Of a stretch of DNA of 38,073 bases, positions 8,761 to 17,620 are shown one piece after another. Position numbers and translations under genes: made by a program. The stretch lies in assembly GCA_946482325.1 (NCBI GenBank), contig CAMLRA010000021.1, forward strand, positions 1 to 38,073. Reading direction: 5' to 3'. The stretch comes from an uncultured Chromatiaceae bacterium. GTDB taxonomy: Bacteria > Pseudomonadota > Gammaproteobacteria > Enterobacterales > Alteromonadaceae. Positions within the stretch are counted from its first letter, which is position 1; each line of letters starts with the position of its first letter. Below the pieces are notes generated by a model that ran no database searches, was not told the origin of the DNA, and was given only the letters and a program-made list of their open reading frames with translations.

Positions 8761-9336
8761 ATGAGCAAAATGACCAAACGCAGCCGCAAAGCGGCACTGA
8801 TCCTGATGGTCCCGGCAACCGGATTTTTCCTCGCCAGTTGCAGTAGTGAAGAGCCCGTTACCAGCGCTGTGTATAAAGACGCCGATGAATGTGCCGCTTT
8901 TTACAATCCACCGGAAAGCTGCAAAGCCGAATTTGCCAAAGCAGAAGCGCTGCATCAGCAGGTGGCGCCGAAATATCAGACTCAGGCCGAATGTGAAGCC
9001 GATTTTGGCGTTGGTAACTGCCCGCAATCCCAGCAACAACAAGCCAGCTCCGGCGGTTTTTTTATGCCGATGATGATGGGGTTTCTTGCCGGTCAGATGC
9101 TGAATAAAAGCAGTTCTGCCAAGCAATATGTACCAACCCAGCCGCTGTATAAATCAAAAGATGACCTGTCGACCTTCCGCACCGCCAATAATCAGCCGGT
9201 TGCACGTCAGACCGGTCCGGTCAATGTGATGCCATCACGGATGCAGGTTGCTCCGGGTAAACTGGTCAATCGCGGTGGTTTCGGTGCTCAGGCACAACGA
9301 CGCAGCGACCAGCAAAGCAGTTCATTCGGCGGATAG
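8761..9336 (+). CDS. yjfM: DUF1190 lipoprotein, YgiB/YjfM-like
   Basis: This 191-residue probable lipoprotein has a basic N-terminus, a hydrophobic segment and lipobox LASC (Cys27). The mature part carries the DUF1190 pattern of repeated Asp/Glu-Cys units (DADECAAFY, PESCKAEFAKAEA, QAECEADFG, VGNC). A Met/Gly-rich stretch follows (FFMPMMMGFLAGQML, near residues 100-114), then a polar, Gln/Ser-rich tail. The biochemical function is unknown. GGAGG precedes the ATG. It sits between yjfL and the ligase gene, as in E. coli yjfLMC and ygiBC, where the pairing of DUF1190 with the ligase is conserved. Confidence 0.87.
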   Translation: MSKMTKRSRKAALILMVPATGFFLASCSSEEPVTSAVYKDADECAAFYNPPESCKAEFAKAEALHQQVAPKYQTQAECEADFGVGNCPQSQQQQASSGGFFMPMMMGFLAGQMLNKSSSAKQYVPTQPLYKSKDDLSTFRTANNQPVARQTGPVNVMPSRMQVAPGKLVNRGGFGAQAQRRSDQQSSSFGG

Positions 9337-9346
9337 GATTATTGCG

Positions 9347-10501
9347 ATGAAAAAAGTCCGCATCGCCGAACGGGCCGGTTGGCGCAGTTATGCTGAATCA
9401 GTCGGTTTTAATTTCCACACTTTTGATGGCGAACCTTATTGGGACGAGTCGGCTTATTACCAGTTCAGTTTGCAGCAAATTGAGCAGGACATTGAAGAGC
9501 CAACGGAAGAACTGCACCAGATGGCTTTGTCACTGGTGCCGGAAATTCTGGCCAGCGAACAACTATTACAACAGTTGGATGTGCCGCCTTTGTATTGGGA
9601 CTGGGTCGCCGACAGCTGGCGTACCCAACAACCCCATTTGTATGGCCGCCTGGACTTGGCTTATGACGGCAAAGGCCCGGCCAAACTGCTGGAACTGAAT
9701 TACGACACACCAACTTCATTGTACGAAACCGGCTTTTTCCAGTGGGTCTGGCTGGAAGATCAGCTGATGCGCGGCAAACTGCCACAAGGCGCAGACCAGT
9801 TTAATTCGCTGCAGGACCAGCTGGAGCACCGTTTTGCCACGCTGAATTTATTGCAGCCAGTGTATTTCAGCTGTGTGGCCGACAATATCGAAGATAAAGG
9901 CACTGTGCATTATCTGATGGATATCGCCACACAGGCCGGCATTGATGCGCGTTTTGTTGGCCTCGAGCAAATCGGCGAAATCAACGGCCAGCTGGTTGAT
10001 ACCGACAACTATCCGCTGCAGTCGCTGTTTAAGCTGTATCCGTGGGAATTTATGCTGCGGGAAGAATTTGGTGAACATCTGAAAAGCAGCAACACCACTT
10101 ATCTGGAACCCGCCTGGAAAATGCTGTTGTCCAACAAAGGTATTTTGCCGTTGTTATGGCAAAAATACCCGAATCATCCCAATCTGTTACCAGCGTTTTT
10201 TGACAGCGAACCACAGAGCGCGCTGAGCAGCGGCTGGGTGCGTAAACCTTTGTATTCACGCGAAGGCGCCAATATTGAACTGGTCGACCACCATGGTCAG
10301 CGGTTGAAAGTCGACGGCCCTTACCACGACAGTGGTTATATCCGTCAGGCTTTTCACGCCTTGCCAAAATTCGGCGACAGCTACACGCTGATTGGTTCCT
10401 GGCTGGTCGGTGATAGCGCGGCAGGCATCGGCATTCGCGAAGACAATTCGCTCATAACCAAAGACAGCTCCAGGTTTTTGCCACATATCATTGTCGATTG
10501 A
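9347..10501 (+). CDS. yjfC: Glutathionylspermidine-synthase-like ATP-grasp ligase, YjfC/YgiC family
   Basis: This 384-residue protein matches the length of E. coli YgiC/YjfC. These resemble the synthetase half of Gsp synthetase/amidase: an ATP-grasp fold that would join a carboxylate to an amine using ATP. The substrate of the YgiC/YjfC branch is not established. Family hallmarks are RLDLAYDGKGPAKLLELN (101-118) with DTPTSLYE (120-127), KLYPWEFMLREEFG mid-protein, and the C-terminal GIGIREDNSLITKD. There is no amidase (CHAP) domain. The ATG at 9347 is preferred over an in-frame upstream start at 9248 that would overlap yjfM by about 90 bases; AGGA lies upstream of it. The gap to yjfM is 10 nt. 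Confidence 0.88.
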   Translation: MKKVRIAERAGWRSYAESVGFNFHTFDGEPYWDESAYYQFSLQQIEQDIEEPTEELHQMALSLVPEILASEQLLQQLDVPPLYWDWVADSWRTQQPHLYGRLDLAYDGKGPAKLLELNYDTPTSLYETGFFQWVWLEDQLMRGKLPQGADQFNSLQDQLEHRFATLNLLQPVYFSCVADNIEDKGTVHYLMDIATQAGIDARFVGLEQIGEINGQLVDTDNYPLQSLFKLYPWEFMLREEFGEHLKSSNTTYLEPAWKMLLSNKGILPLLWQKYPNHPNLLPAFFDSEPQSALSSGWVRKPLYSREGANIELVDHHGQRLKVDGPYHDSGYIRQAFHALPKFGDSYTLIGSWLVGDSAAGIGIREDNSLITKDSSRFLPHIIVD

Positions 10502-10508
10502 CAGGCCA

Positions 10509-10543
10509 CCTGTACATCAAGGTTCGTTGGTTTGATGTACAGG
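10509..10543 (+). terminator. Stable hairpin after yjfC, possible transcript end
   Basis: Perfect 12-bp arms (CCTGTACATCAA and its complement) enclose an 11-nt loop, starting 8 bases after the yjfC stop. There is no T-run after it, so it may be a 3' stabiliser or Rho-assisted end rather than a classic intrinsic terminator. Confidence 0.45.
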
Positions 10544-10700
10544 CTGAGTAACGCGCCACAGCGATGTGGTTGATTATGCTTTTTTTGTGGATATTTTATC
10601 AAAAAGCAATCTTTATAATAACCTGCTGATTGCCAAAGAAAACCACACGCAAACCGACAAAACATGGCAAATCACCCGCCATAACGCACAAAATAATTGT

Positions 10701-10714
10701 TGGATATTTATCCA
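10701..10714. promoter_or_regulatory. ArgR-box-like palindrome upstream of argA
   Basis: TGGATATTTATCCA has 6-bp symmetrical arms and resembles the E. coli ARG-box core TGAATWWWWATTCA, with G/C replacing A/T at the third positions. A weaker relative, TGGATATTTTATCA, lies at 10588-10601. Arginine repression of argA through ArgR is known in enteric bacteria. The sites are not spaced like a normal ARG-box pair, so this is tentative. Confidence 0.25.
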
Positions 10715-10886
10715 CTTTCCATTAAAGTACGCGCCAATTTCCTGTCCCGTTCAGTGACTGCAGCCGGCATTCAGCTTCCTGTAGTCAGGCGGATATACTG
10801 CAACCAGTCATCCCGCTGTCATACAAAGCGCTTATGACTGAGCATAACAACCCTGAGCTATTTATACAGAAGGACACAAACAGAGC

Positions 10887-12209
10887 GTGCGTACTACTGA
10901 ACTTGTTGATGGATTCCGCCAGTCGGCCCCTTATGTCAATGCACACCGTGGCAAAACCTTTGTGGTGATGCTGGGCGGTGAAGCCATTACGCAACCTGGT
11001 TTTCGCAGTATTATCAATGACATCGCTCTGCTAAATACCCTAGGCATTAAAATTGTGCTGGTCTATGGTGCCCGACCACAAATTAACAACGCCCTGACGC
11101 AGGCCGGCTTAACCGCGCAATATCACAACCGCATTCGCGTCACAGACGACGATTCTTTCCAGCTGATTAAACAAGTCGCCGGTGCACTGCAACTCGATAT
11201 CACCGCCCGGTTGTCGATGAGTTTGTCCAATACGCCGATGCACAATGCGCAAATCAACGTAGTCAGTGGCAACTTTGTTATCGCACAGCCATTGGGCGTT
11301 GATGAAGGTGTGGATTATTTTCACAGCGGCAAGGTACGCCGCATCGATGTTGCGGGTATCCGCCGCCAGCTCGATCAGAACTGTATTGTGCTGATGGGGC
11401 CTATTGCCGCCTCTGTCACCGGCGAGAGTTTTAACCTGACCGCTGAAGAAATTGCCACCCAGGTGGCGATTAAGCTCAAAGCTGACAAAATGATTGGTTT
11501 TAGCGACGATGGCGGCATCATCGACGAAAATGGCGAGATTATCGCTGAACTCATGCCAAATTTCGCCGAATCTATGCTGCAGCAACTGGAGCAAAGCCAA
11601 CGCGCCTGTACTTCAACTTTAGCCTTCCTGCATGCCGCGATTACAGCCAGCCGCGCTGGTGTGTCACGTTGTCATTTGGTCAGCAGTACCATGAACGGCG
11701 CGTTGCTGCAGGAGCTGTTCTCCCGTGATGGTATCGGTACACAAATTGTCACTGAAGCGGCCGAACGGCTGCGCCTCGCCACTATTAATGACATCGGCGG
11801 TATTCTGGATCTCATTCGGCCACTGGAACAACAAGGCCTGCTGGTGCGCCGCTCCCGTGAACAGCTGGAAATGGAAATCGACCAGTTTGTCGTGATTGAG
11901 CGCGATGGTCTGATCATCGGCTGCGCCGCGCTTTATCCGTTCCCGGAAGAAAATGTCGGTGAATTTGCTTGTCTGGCGGTGCATCCGAACTACCGCGACG
12001 CCGACCGCGGCAGCCTGCTGCTGAAGCACATTATCGGCCTGGCCCGCCAACGCAAATATTACACGCTGTTTGCGCTGACCACCCGCAGCATCCACTGGTT
12101 CCTCGAACACGGCTTTGAACTGAAAGACGTGGCCGACCTGCCAGCGAAAAAACAGCAGCTGTACAATTATCAGCGCCGTTCAAAAATCCTCGCGCTGGAT
12201 TTGACCTGA
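10887..12209 (+). CDS. argA: N-acetylglutamate synthase
   Basis: ArgA makes N-acetylglutamate from glutamate and acetyl-CoA, the first step of arginine synthesis, and is usually inhibited by arginine. At 440 residues it is almost the length of E. coli ArgA (443). An amino-acid-kinase fold covers about residues 20-285 ([44 protein letters not shown]). A GNAT acetyltransferase domain follows from about 295 ([20 protein letters not shown] for acetyl-CoA binding, then [17 protein letters not shown] [13 protein letters not shown]). The GTG start has GAAGGA 12 nt upstream and gives the standard N-terminus. It stands alone between two hairpins, with no other arg genes nearby. Confidence 0.95.
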   Translation: MRTTELVDGFRQSAPYVNAHRGKTFVVMLGGEAITQPGFRSIINDIALLNTLGIKIVLVYGARPQINNALTQAGLTAQYHNRIRVTDDDSFQLIKQVAGALQLDITARLSMSLSNTPMHNAQINVVSGNFVIAQPLGVDEGVDYFHSGKVRRIDVAGIRRQLDQNCIVLMGPIAASVTGESFNLTAEEIATQVAIKLKADKMIGFSDDGGIIDENGEIIAELMPNFAESMLQQLEQSQRACTSTLAFLHAAITASRAGVSRCHLVSSTMNGALLQELFSRDGIGTQIVTEAAERLRLATINDIGGILDLIRPLEQQGLLVRRSREQLEMEIDQFVVIERDGLIIGCAALYPFPEENVGEFACLAVHPNYRDADRGSLLLKHIIGLARQRKYYTLFALTTRSIHWFLEHGFELKDVADLPAKKQQLYNYQRRSKILALDLT

Positions 12210-12517
12210 TCCGACTCCATCCTTACCCTGGCATCAACCTCCGGCACGCCGGAGGTTGATGCCACAGACAGCTGCTTCTGCCAAAACCACTTTGTCTCCA
12301 CCACGGCCATCTGCTACGCCAATACGGCCAATTGAAAAATTTCCGGCCGGCCATATATTCATTTCAGCTTTTTTGCAGCCTGATTTTTGCGGAATGTCCC
12401 GCAGCCTGGAGCCAGAGTCAGCCTGAACTGAACCCCTTTCACCGGTGCGTCCAACCCGGTTTGCTCGGCCACCACGTTGCGGGTTTCCAAGATGTTTCAA
12501 TCTGAAAAGGAGACCTT
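12210..12517. other. Intergenic region between argA and ABC cassette
   Basis: This 308-base stretch contains the long palindrome at 12230-12263 and otherwise nothing I can name. A minus-strand open frame (12234-12500) has no ribosome site or family resemblance. The promoter for the ABC cassette should lie here. AAGGAG is 6 nt before the next ATG. Confidence 0.5.
12230..12263. terminator. 34-bp near-perfect palindrome after argA
   Basis: Two perfectly complementary 16-base arms are separated by 2 bases, starting 20 bases after the argA stop. The GC-rich centre would form a very stable hairpin in either transcript. There is no T-run, so it could be a Rho-independent-like stop without U-tract, an mRNA stabiliser, or a protein-binding palindrome. 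Confidence 0.45.
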
Positions 12518-13453
12518 ATGCTGGAAGTTCATCAACTGTCCCGGCGTTATGACGACTATGTCGCGGTCAAGCCTGTCAGTTTCACCATTCATGCCGGTGA
12601 AATCGTCGGTTTGCTCGGTCATAACGGTGCCGGTAAAACCACCCTGATGAAAATGCTGTCAGGATATCTGGAGCCACACTCAGGCTCAGTGCGGCTCGAT
12701 CAGACCGACCTCGCCACGTCCGCCAAGCGACTGCAACGTCAGCTCGGATATCTGCCGGAAAACCTGCCGGTATATCAGGACATGCTGGTAGCGGATTACC
12801 TCGATTACGCCGCCAGCCTCAAAGGCCTCAGCGGCGCTGACAAAACGCAGGAAATCAGGCGCGTGATGCAGGCGACCGATATCAGTGCCAAAGCGCTGCA
12901 AAAAGTATCGACCCTCTCGCGCGGGTATAAACAACGGGTCGGTGTGGCACAAGCGCTGTTAGGCCGGCCCCGGCTCCTGATCCTCGATGAACCGACTAAC
13001 GGGCTGGATCCTACCCAAACGCTGCAAATGCGTCAGCTGATCAAAGACATAGCCCGCGACGCCACAGTGATTCTGTCGACCCACATCATGCAGGAAGTGA
13101 CCGCTTTATGTGATCGGGTGCTGTTATTAAAACAAGGTGAATTAGTGCTGGATGCCCGTTTAGCCGAGCTGACCGGCCAACAGCTGAGCCTGCATACCTC
13201 GCTGAATGAGACTCAAATCCGCGCTTTACTGCCGCAGGTTGCACCGCTGACGCTGAGCGCCTGTCCGGCACCGGGGCAATATCTGTTTGCGTTGCCACAG
13301 GGAGCCGACAGCACAATAACCGGTCATCAGCAGGCTATCGCGGCACTGGCTCGCGCTGTGGTGCAGCAGGGCGGCGATTTGTATCAACTGAGCTTGCAAG
13401 GCCAGGATTTAGAAACTTTATTTGCCCGGCAGGAGGTCGCCCATGCAGCCTGA
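12518..13453 (+). CDS. ABC transporter ATP-binding protein (GldA/CcmA-like)
   Basis: This 311-residue ATPase drives the ABC-2-type permease encoded next to it. Walker A is GHNGAGKTT (34-42), the signature is LSRGYKQ (133-139), Walker B is LLILDEP (153-159), the D-loop is NGLDP, and the switch His is in STHIM (His189). The C-terminal ~90 residues are an accessory domain typical of this subfamily. The stop overlaps the next gene by 11 bases, so the two are translationally coupled. The relation to Flavobacterium GldA is by domain pattern and neighbourhood; there is no gliding machinery nearby, so gliding is not implied. Confidence 0.92.
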   Translation: MLEVHQLSRRYDDYVAVKPVSFTIHAGEIVGLLGHNGAGKTTLMKMLSGYLEPHSGSVRLDQTDLATSAKRLQRQLGYLPENLPVYQDMLVADYLDYAASLKGLSGADKTQEIRRVMQATDISAKALQKVSTLSRGYKQRVGVAQALLGRPRLLILDEPTNGLDPTQTLQMRQLIKDIARDATVILSTHIMQEVTALCDRVLLLKQGELVLDARLAELTGQQLSLHTSLNETQIRALLPQVAPLTLSACPAPGQYLFALPQGADSTITGHQQAIAALARAVVQQGGDLYQLSLQGQDLETLFARQEVAHAA

Positions 13454-16388
13454 TCATCTGTCTGTGCGCCGCATTTGCCAAAAAGAGCTGGCGCTGTTTT
13501 TTGCCTCGCCACTGGCCTGGCTGTTTTTGTTTGCGTTTATCAGTATTGAGCTCTTTGTGTTTTTTTGGGCCGAGGCGTTCTTTGCCCGCAATATCGCCGA
13601 CGTTCGGCCATTGTTCCAGTGGATGCCGCTGTTATTGCTGTTTTTAGCCGCCACTTTGACGATGCGGTTATGGAGTGACGAGCGACGTAGCGGCACGCTG
13701 GAACATATTCTGACCAGTCCACAACCGCTGTGGCATTTTATCGCCGGCAAATTCAGTGCCTGTTTACTGCTATTGCTGCTGGCGCTGACCTTAACTTTAC
13801 CAATCCCTGTCACCGTCAGCCTGCTGGCTGAACTCGACTGGGGCCCGGTACTGAGTGGTTATCTGGCGGCTTTACTGTTAGGCGCGGCTTATCTGGCGAT
13901 GGGACTGTTTGTCTCGAGCCGGACCGACAACGCCATCGTGGCTTTGCTGGGCTCTGTGCTGCTGGGGCTGCTGTTTTATCTGCCGGGTTCCAGTCTGCTG
14001 GCCGGCCTGGTCAGCGCCGACGTGGCGGCGATATTGGCGCAAATCAGCACCAGCAGCCGCTTTGACGCTATCACCCGTGGTGTGATTGACCTGCGGGATC
14101 TGTATTTTTATCTGTCACTGGTGGCGGTGTTTCTGGCCTTAAACGCGCTGATGCTGGAGCGCGAGCGCTGGGCACGCGAACGCCGTTTAACCCCGACGCA
14201 GTGGGCGAAAACAGCATTGACCGGCCTGATCGCAGCCAATTTTATCGGCGCCAACTTCTGGCTGAGTCAGTTACCGCAACTACGGCTTGATACTACGGCC
14301 GGTGCGCAGTATTCACTGTCAGAGGTCAGTAAACAGCAGCTGGCCGGCTTGCAGGAACCTTTGCTGATCCGCGGTTATTTCTCTGCCAATACTCATCCGC
14401 TATTAGCACCGCTGGTGCCGCAGCTACAGGATTTATTAAAGGAATATCAGGTGGCAGGCCGTGGCAAAGTAAAACTGGAACTGGTAGATCCGACGACAGA
14501 CGCCGAGCTGGAACAACAGGCGAATCAGCAATATCAGATTGAACCTGTGCCCTTTCAGGTGGCGGACCGGCATCAATCGTCGATTGTCAGCTCTTATTTC
14601 CATGTACTGCTGCAATATGGCTCTGAGCATAAGGTGCTGAGTTTCCGTGATTTTATTGATGTGAAAACCCAGGGCGAAGCCGACTTGCAGGTATTACTGC
14701 GCAACCCGGAATACGACATCAGCCGGCAAATTAAAAAACTGCAGGCGCAATATCAAAGCGGTGGCGATGTGCTGGCGCAGTTGCCCGGCACTGTAACCTT
14801 AAATGCCTATGTGTCGCCGGAAACCGAGCTGCCGGCGCAGCTCAAAACGCTGATGCAGCAGTTACCACAAACACTGCAACAACTGCGTGGTCGCCACAGC
14901 GCGCAGCTGCCGCTACAGCAGCAAGCGATGACGGATCCGGCGATCACTGAGCGGATCAGCGCGACTTTCGGCGCTCAGCCGATGGTGCTGGATCTGCTGC
15001 AGCCACAACCATTCTGGTTCTTCCTGACATTGCAACAAGGCGAGCGCGAACTGGCGATCCCGTTGACAGCTTTGGATCAAACCGCGCTGGAGCAGTCAAT
15101 CAAAGCGACTTTACAACGCTTTGTGCCAGGTCTGGAGCAAACTGTCGCGCTGGTCAGCGGCAGCAGCATGCCCGCCGGTTACGGCGCTACAGGCAGCACT
15201 TTTAACCAGCTGCGCGAACTGATTGGCACTGAACTGAATGTGATTTCTGAAGATTTAACCGACGGCAAAGTGGCGGCTGAAGCTGACGTACTGGTACTGT
15301 TGGCCCCTAAAGATCTGACCGAAAAACAAGTATTTGCCGTCGATCAGTTCCTGATGCAAGGCGGTACCTTCATCGCGGCAACCTCGCCTTATGACGTCAA
15401 TCTCAGCCAGCGCAGCCTGGGGCTGACGGCCGTCAATTCCGGCTTGCAGGACTTCCTTAAAGCGCAGGGTCTCAGCCTTGAACAGACGCTGGTGCTGGAC
15501 CCGCAGCACAGTACTTTGCCGGTGCCGGTGACCCGTCAGGCGGGTGGTTTCAGCTTTCAGCAAATGGCGATGTTGCCCTACCCGTACTTTGCCGATCTGC
15601 GGCCGGCGGATTTCGCCGCAACAGCAAACGCGGCTGAGCAACAACATCAGCGGGCCATTCTCGGCGATTTGCCACAGCTGACGGTGCCCTGGGCCTCGCC
15701 AATCAAGGTAACGCCGCTGGCCGCCAGTCAGGACAAAGCGCAAACACAACCGGCGCTGCAGTATCAGACCTTACTCAGCACGTCGGCCGGCAGCTGGCGC
15801 AGCAACAGCCTGGATGTGATGCCAACACTTGGCAGTGACGGTCAGGTCAGTTATCCGGGCGACACCGCCAGCACCGGCGCTGCGCCTGTTGCCGTGCTGG
15901 TCAGCGGTGAATTTAAGTCGTATTTTGCCGACAAAGCGCATCCGCTGCGTGAATCCAAGCCAGAAAGCGCAACACCTGACGATAAATCCAGCGCAGAGAC
16001 CAAAGCCAGTGCGGATGCGACACTGCGCGATACCGGTTTGCTGAAAAAATCTGCGCCAGGTGCCCGGCTGCTGCTGGTCTCCAGCAACAGCATGTTCAGC
16101 GACCAAACCCTGCAGCTGGCCGCTAGCAGTCAAGGCAGTCAGTATCTGAACAATCTGCAGCTGCTGCAAAACATGCTCAGCTTTGCGCTGGCCGATACCG
16201 AACTGTCGTCGATCCGTAGCCGCGCGCAGTTTAACCGCACTTTACCGGCACTGACGCCGGAACACCGCAGTGGCTGGGAATACGCCAATTATGCTGTGGC
16301 TCTGCTGTTGCTGGGATTGCTGTTCGGTGCGGAACGTTATCTGCACGCGCGCAAAAAAGCACGTTATCAACAACTTATGGCTATGTAA
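13443..16388 (+). CDS. Fused GldF-like ABC permease and GldG-like auxiliary protein
   Basis: This 981-residue fusion begins with an ABC-2-type permease (about residues 1-240), with six likely membrane helices, the amphipathic start RRICQKELALFFASPLAW, and RLWSDERRSGTLEHILTSP. A further helix near 267-287 leads into a large extracytoplasmic GldG-like region (PF09822-type, about 290-900), containing AQYSLSEVSKQQLAGL and LVLLAPKDLTEKQVFAVDQF. A final helix lies near 940-960, followed by a basic tail. In Bacteroidetes the two parts are separate genes (gldF, gldG). The substrate is unknown. The ATG at 13443 is chosen for AGGAGGT just upstream. A Lys/Ser/Ala-rich low-complexity linker lies near 830-855. 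The gene is followed after 12 bases by the DUF4340 gene. Confidence 0.88.
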   Translation: MQPDHLSVRRICQKELALFFASPLAWLFLFAFISIELFVFFWAEAFFARNIADVRPLFQWMPLLLLFLAATLTMRLWSDERRSGTLEHILTSPQPLWHFIAGKFSACLLLLLLALTLTLPIPVTVSLLAELDWGPVLSGYLAALLLGAAYLAMGLFVSSRTDNAIVALLGSVLLGLLFYLPGSSLLAGLVSADVAAILAQISTSSRFDAITRGVIDLRDLYFYLSLVAVFLALNALMLERERWARERRLTPTQWAKTALTGLIAANFIGANFWLSQLPQLRLDTTAGAQYSLSEVSKQQLAGLQEPLLIRGYFSANTHPLLAPLVPQLQDLLKEYQVAGRGKVKLELVDPTTDAELEQQANQQYQIEPVPFQVADRHQSSIVSSYFHVLLQYGSEHKVLSFRDFIDVKTQGEADLQVLLRNPEYDISRQIKKLQAQYQSGGDVLAQLPGTVTLNAYVSPETELPAQLKTLMQQLPQTLQQLRGRHSAQLPLQQQAMTDPAITERISATFGAQPMVLDLLQPQPFWFFLTLQQGERELAIPLTALDQTALEQSIKATLQRFVPGLEQTVALVSGSSMPAGYGATGSTFNQLRELIGTELNVISEDLTDGKVAAEADVLVLLAPKDLTEKQVFAVDQFLMQGGTFIAATSPYDVNLSQRSLGLTAVNSGLQDFLKAQGLSLEQTLVLDPQHSTLPVPVTRQAGGFSFQQMAMLPYPYFADLRPADFAATANAAEQQHQRAILGDLPQLTVPWASPIKVTPLAASQDKAQTQPALQYQTLLSTSAGSWRSNSLDVMPTLGSDGQVSYPGDTASTGAAPVAVLVSGEFKSYFADKAHPLRESKPESATPDDKSSAETKASADATLRDTGLLKKSAPGARLLLVSSNSMFSDQTLQLAASSQGSQYLNNLQLLQNMLSFALADTELSSIRSRAQFNRTLPALTPEHRSGWEYANYAVALLLLGLLFGAERYLHARKKARYQQLMAM

Positions 16389-16400
16389 CGGAGGTCTCGG

Positions 16401-17564
16401 ATGCAAGTTTCTCATTTAGCCATACTGCTGACCGCTCAGCTTGGCCTCGCCGGAATGCTGTGGTACAGCAACCATCAGCCAACGCAGGCCCAGCCGTTAC
16501 TTGCCAGTAACGATCTGACTGAACTGACACTGGTCAAAGGGCCTGGCAAAACGTCAGATACCGCGGCAAAGTCCACAGTTGCCGCCAGTTTCAGCTTACG
16601 TCAGCACCAGGGCCATTGGCAGTTTAACGCCGGTAGCGCTGACCAGCCGCTTTGGTTAGCGGCCAAGCCGGCTAAAGTGCAGCAACTACTGACAGATCTG
16701 CAAAAAGCCCGGCTGAACTGGCCGCTGGCCGATTCTGTTGACAGTCAGCGCCGCTTTGCTGTCGCGCCGGACCAGTACCACTGGCAATTGCAGCTCAAAT
16801 CCGCCGGTACTGATGCTGTGCAAACGCTCTGGCTCGGCGACAGTGCTGGTTTCCGTCAGCAATATTTACGCCGCGACGGGGATAGTGCCGTTTATCAGAT
16901 AACACTGAACAGCTATGAACTCAGCGTGGAGCCTGAGCAGTGGCTGGACAAAAATCTGCTGGCATTCAAAGATATTCAGGCCGTGCGTGGCCCGGATTAC
17001 AGCCTGCTGAAAACCCGGCCTCCGGTGACGGACGCAAACCGAACTGCCGATAAGCCCGTTTGGCAATTAGCAGGACTGGTCCCGGCGGCTGATGCGGCAA
17101 CACCGGCACTGAATCAAAGTCAGGCGGACCAACTGCTTAACAGCCTGCAAACACTGACGGTGCAGCAACATGTCGCAAAGCCGTCCGCCGAGGCCACAGC
17201 TGCGCTGGCTCAAGCGCCCCGCCTGACGGTCACTGCAGCAAACCTCGACGGTACAACCACAGAGCTGAACCTGCACCTTGCTGAAGCCGGCGGTCAGTAT
17301 TTACTGCGCCGTTCAGATCTGGACGCCGTGTTCAGCACTGATCAAAGCCTTTATCAAAGCTTGGTCAGCACTAACCTCGCGACACTGAGCAAAACGACAG
17401 AGCAGCAAGTGGCGAACACTTCGCAAAGCCCGGGAACACAAGCACTGGACAAGCTGAGCCAACAACTGTTGCCCGGAAAAACCGCCGGAGCACAGCCCGG
17501 TCATGTGCAGCCAGATACGGCAACCCCTGACAACGCCGGGGCTGCAGGCAAAGCCAAACCCTGA
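16401..17564 (+). CDS. DUF4340 membrane-anchored protein of the Gld-type ABC cassette
   Basis: This 387-residue protein has one N-terminal membrane helix (about residues 5-22) and then a long periplasmic region. The DUF4340 pattern is visible in the short repeated beta units: LTELTLVKG, QGHWQFN, KVQQLLTDLQKARL and VYQITLNSYEL. DUF4340 proteins regularly follow GldG genes, and their role in the transporter is unknown. The last ~60 residues are Thr/Ala/Gln/Pro-rich and probably disordered. GGAGG precedes the ATG. The gene ends the operon just before a strong terminator. Confidence 0.85.
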   Translation: MQVSHLAILLTAQLGLAGMLWYSNHQPTQAQPLLASNDLTELTLVKGPGKTSDTAAKSTVAASFSLRQHQGHWQFNAGSADQPLWLAAKPAKVQQLLTDLQKARLNWPLADSVDSQRRFAVAPDQYHWQLQLKSAGTDAVQTLWLGDSAGFRQQYLRRDGDSAVYQITLNSYELSVEPEQWLDKNLLAFKDIQAVRGPDYSLLKTRPPVTDANRTADKPVWQLAGLVPAADAATPALNQSQADQLLNSLQTLTVQQHVAKPSAEATAALAQAPRLTVTAANLDGTTTELNLHLAEAGGQYLLRRSDLDAVFSTDQSLYQSLVSTNLATLSKTTEQQVANTSQSPGTQALDKLSQQLLPGKTAGAQPGHVQPDTATPDNAGAAGKAKP

Positions 17565-17591
17565 TCAGGCAGGACTCCTGGATGGTGAACT

Positions 17592-17620
17592 ACAGCCGGC
17601 ACTCAGCCGGCTGTTTTTTT
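17592..17620 (+). terminator. Intrinsic terminator of the ABC cassette
   Basis: The 9-bp arms ACAGCCGGC/GCCGGCTGT have a 5-nt loop and are followed by seven T. The T-run touches the stop codon of the convergent oxidoreductase gene. Confidence 0.88.

Larger units (their letters stand above)
10502..10886. other. Intergenic region between yjfC and argA
   Basis: This 385-base, rather AT-rich stretch has no credible gene. It holds a long hairpin after yjfC (listed), an inverted repeat TGCTTTTT/AAAAAGCA at 10577-10608, an ArgR-like palindrome (listed), and presumably the argA promoter. GAAGGA at 10869-10874 is the likely argA ribosome site. Confidence 0.55.

Noticed and set aside
12234..12500. 88-codon minus-strand open frame after argA
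   Set aside because: It runs through the 34-bp palindrome, has no ribosome site or family resemblance, and faces away from both flanking genes; treated as chance.
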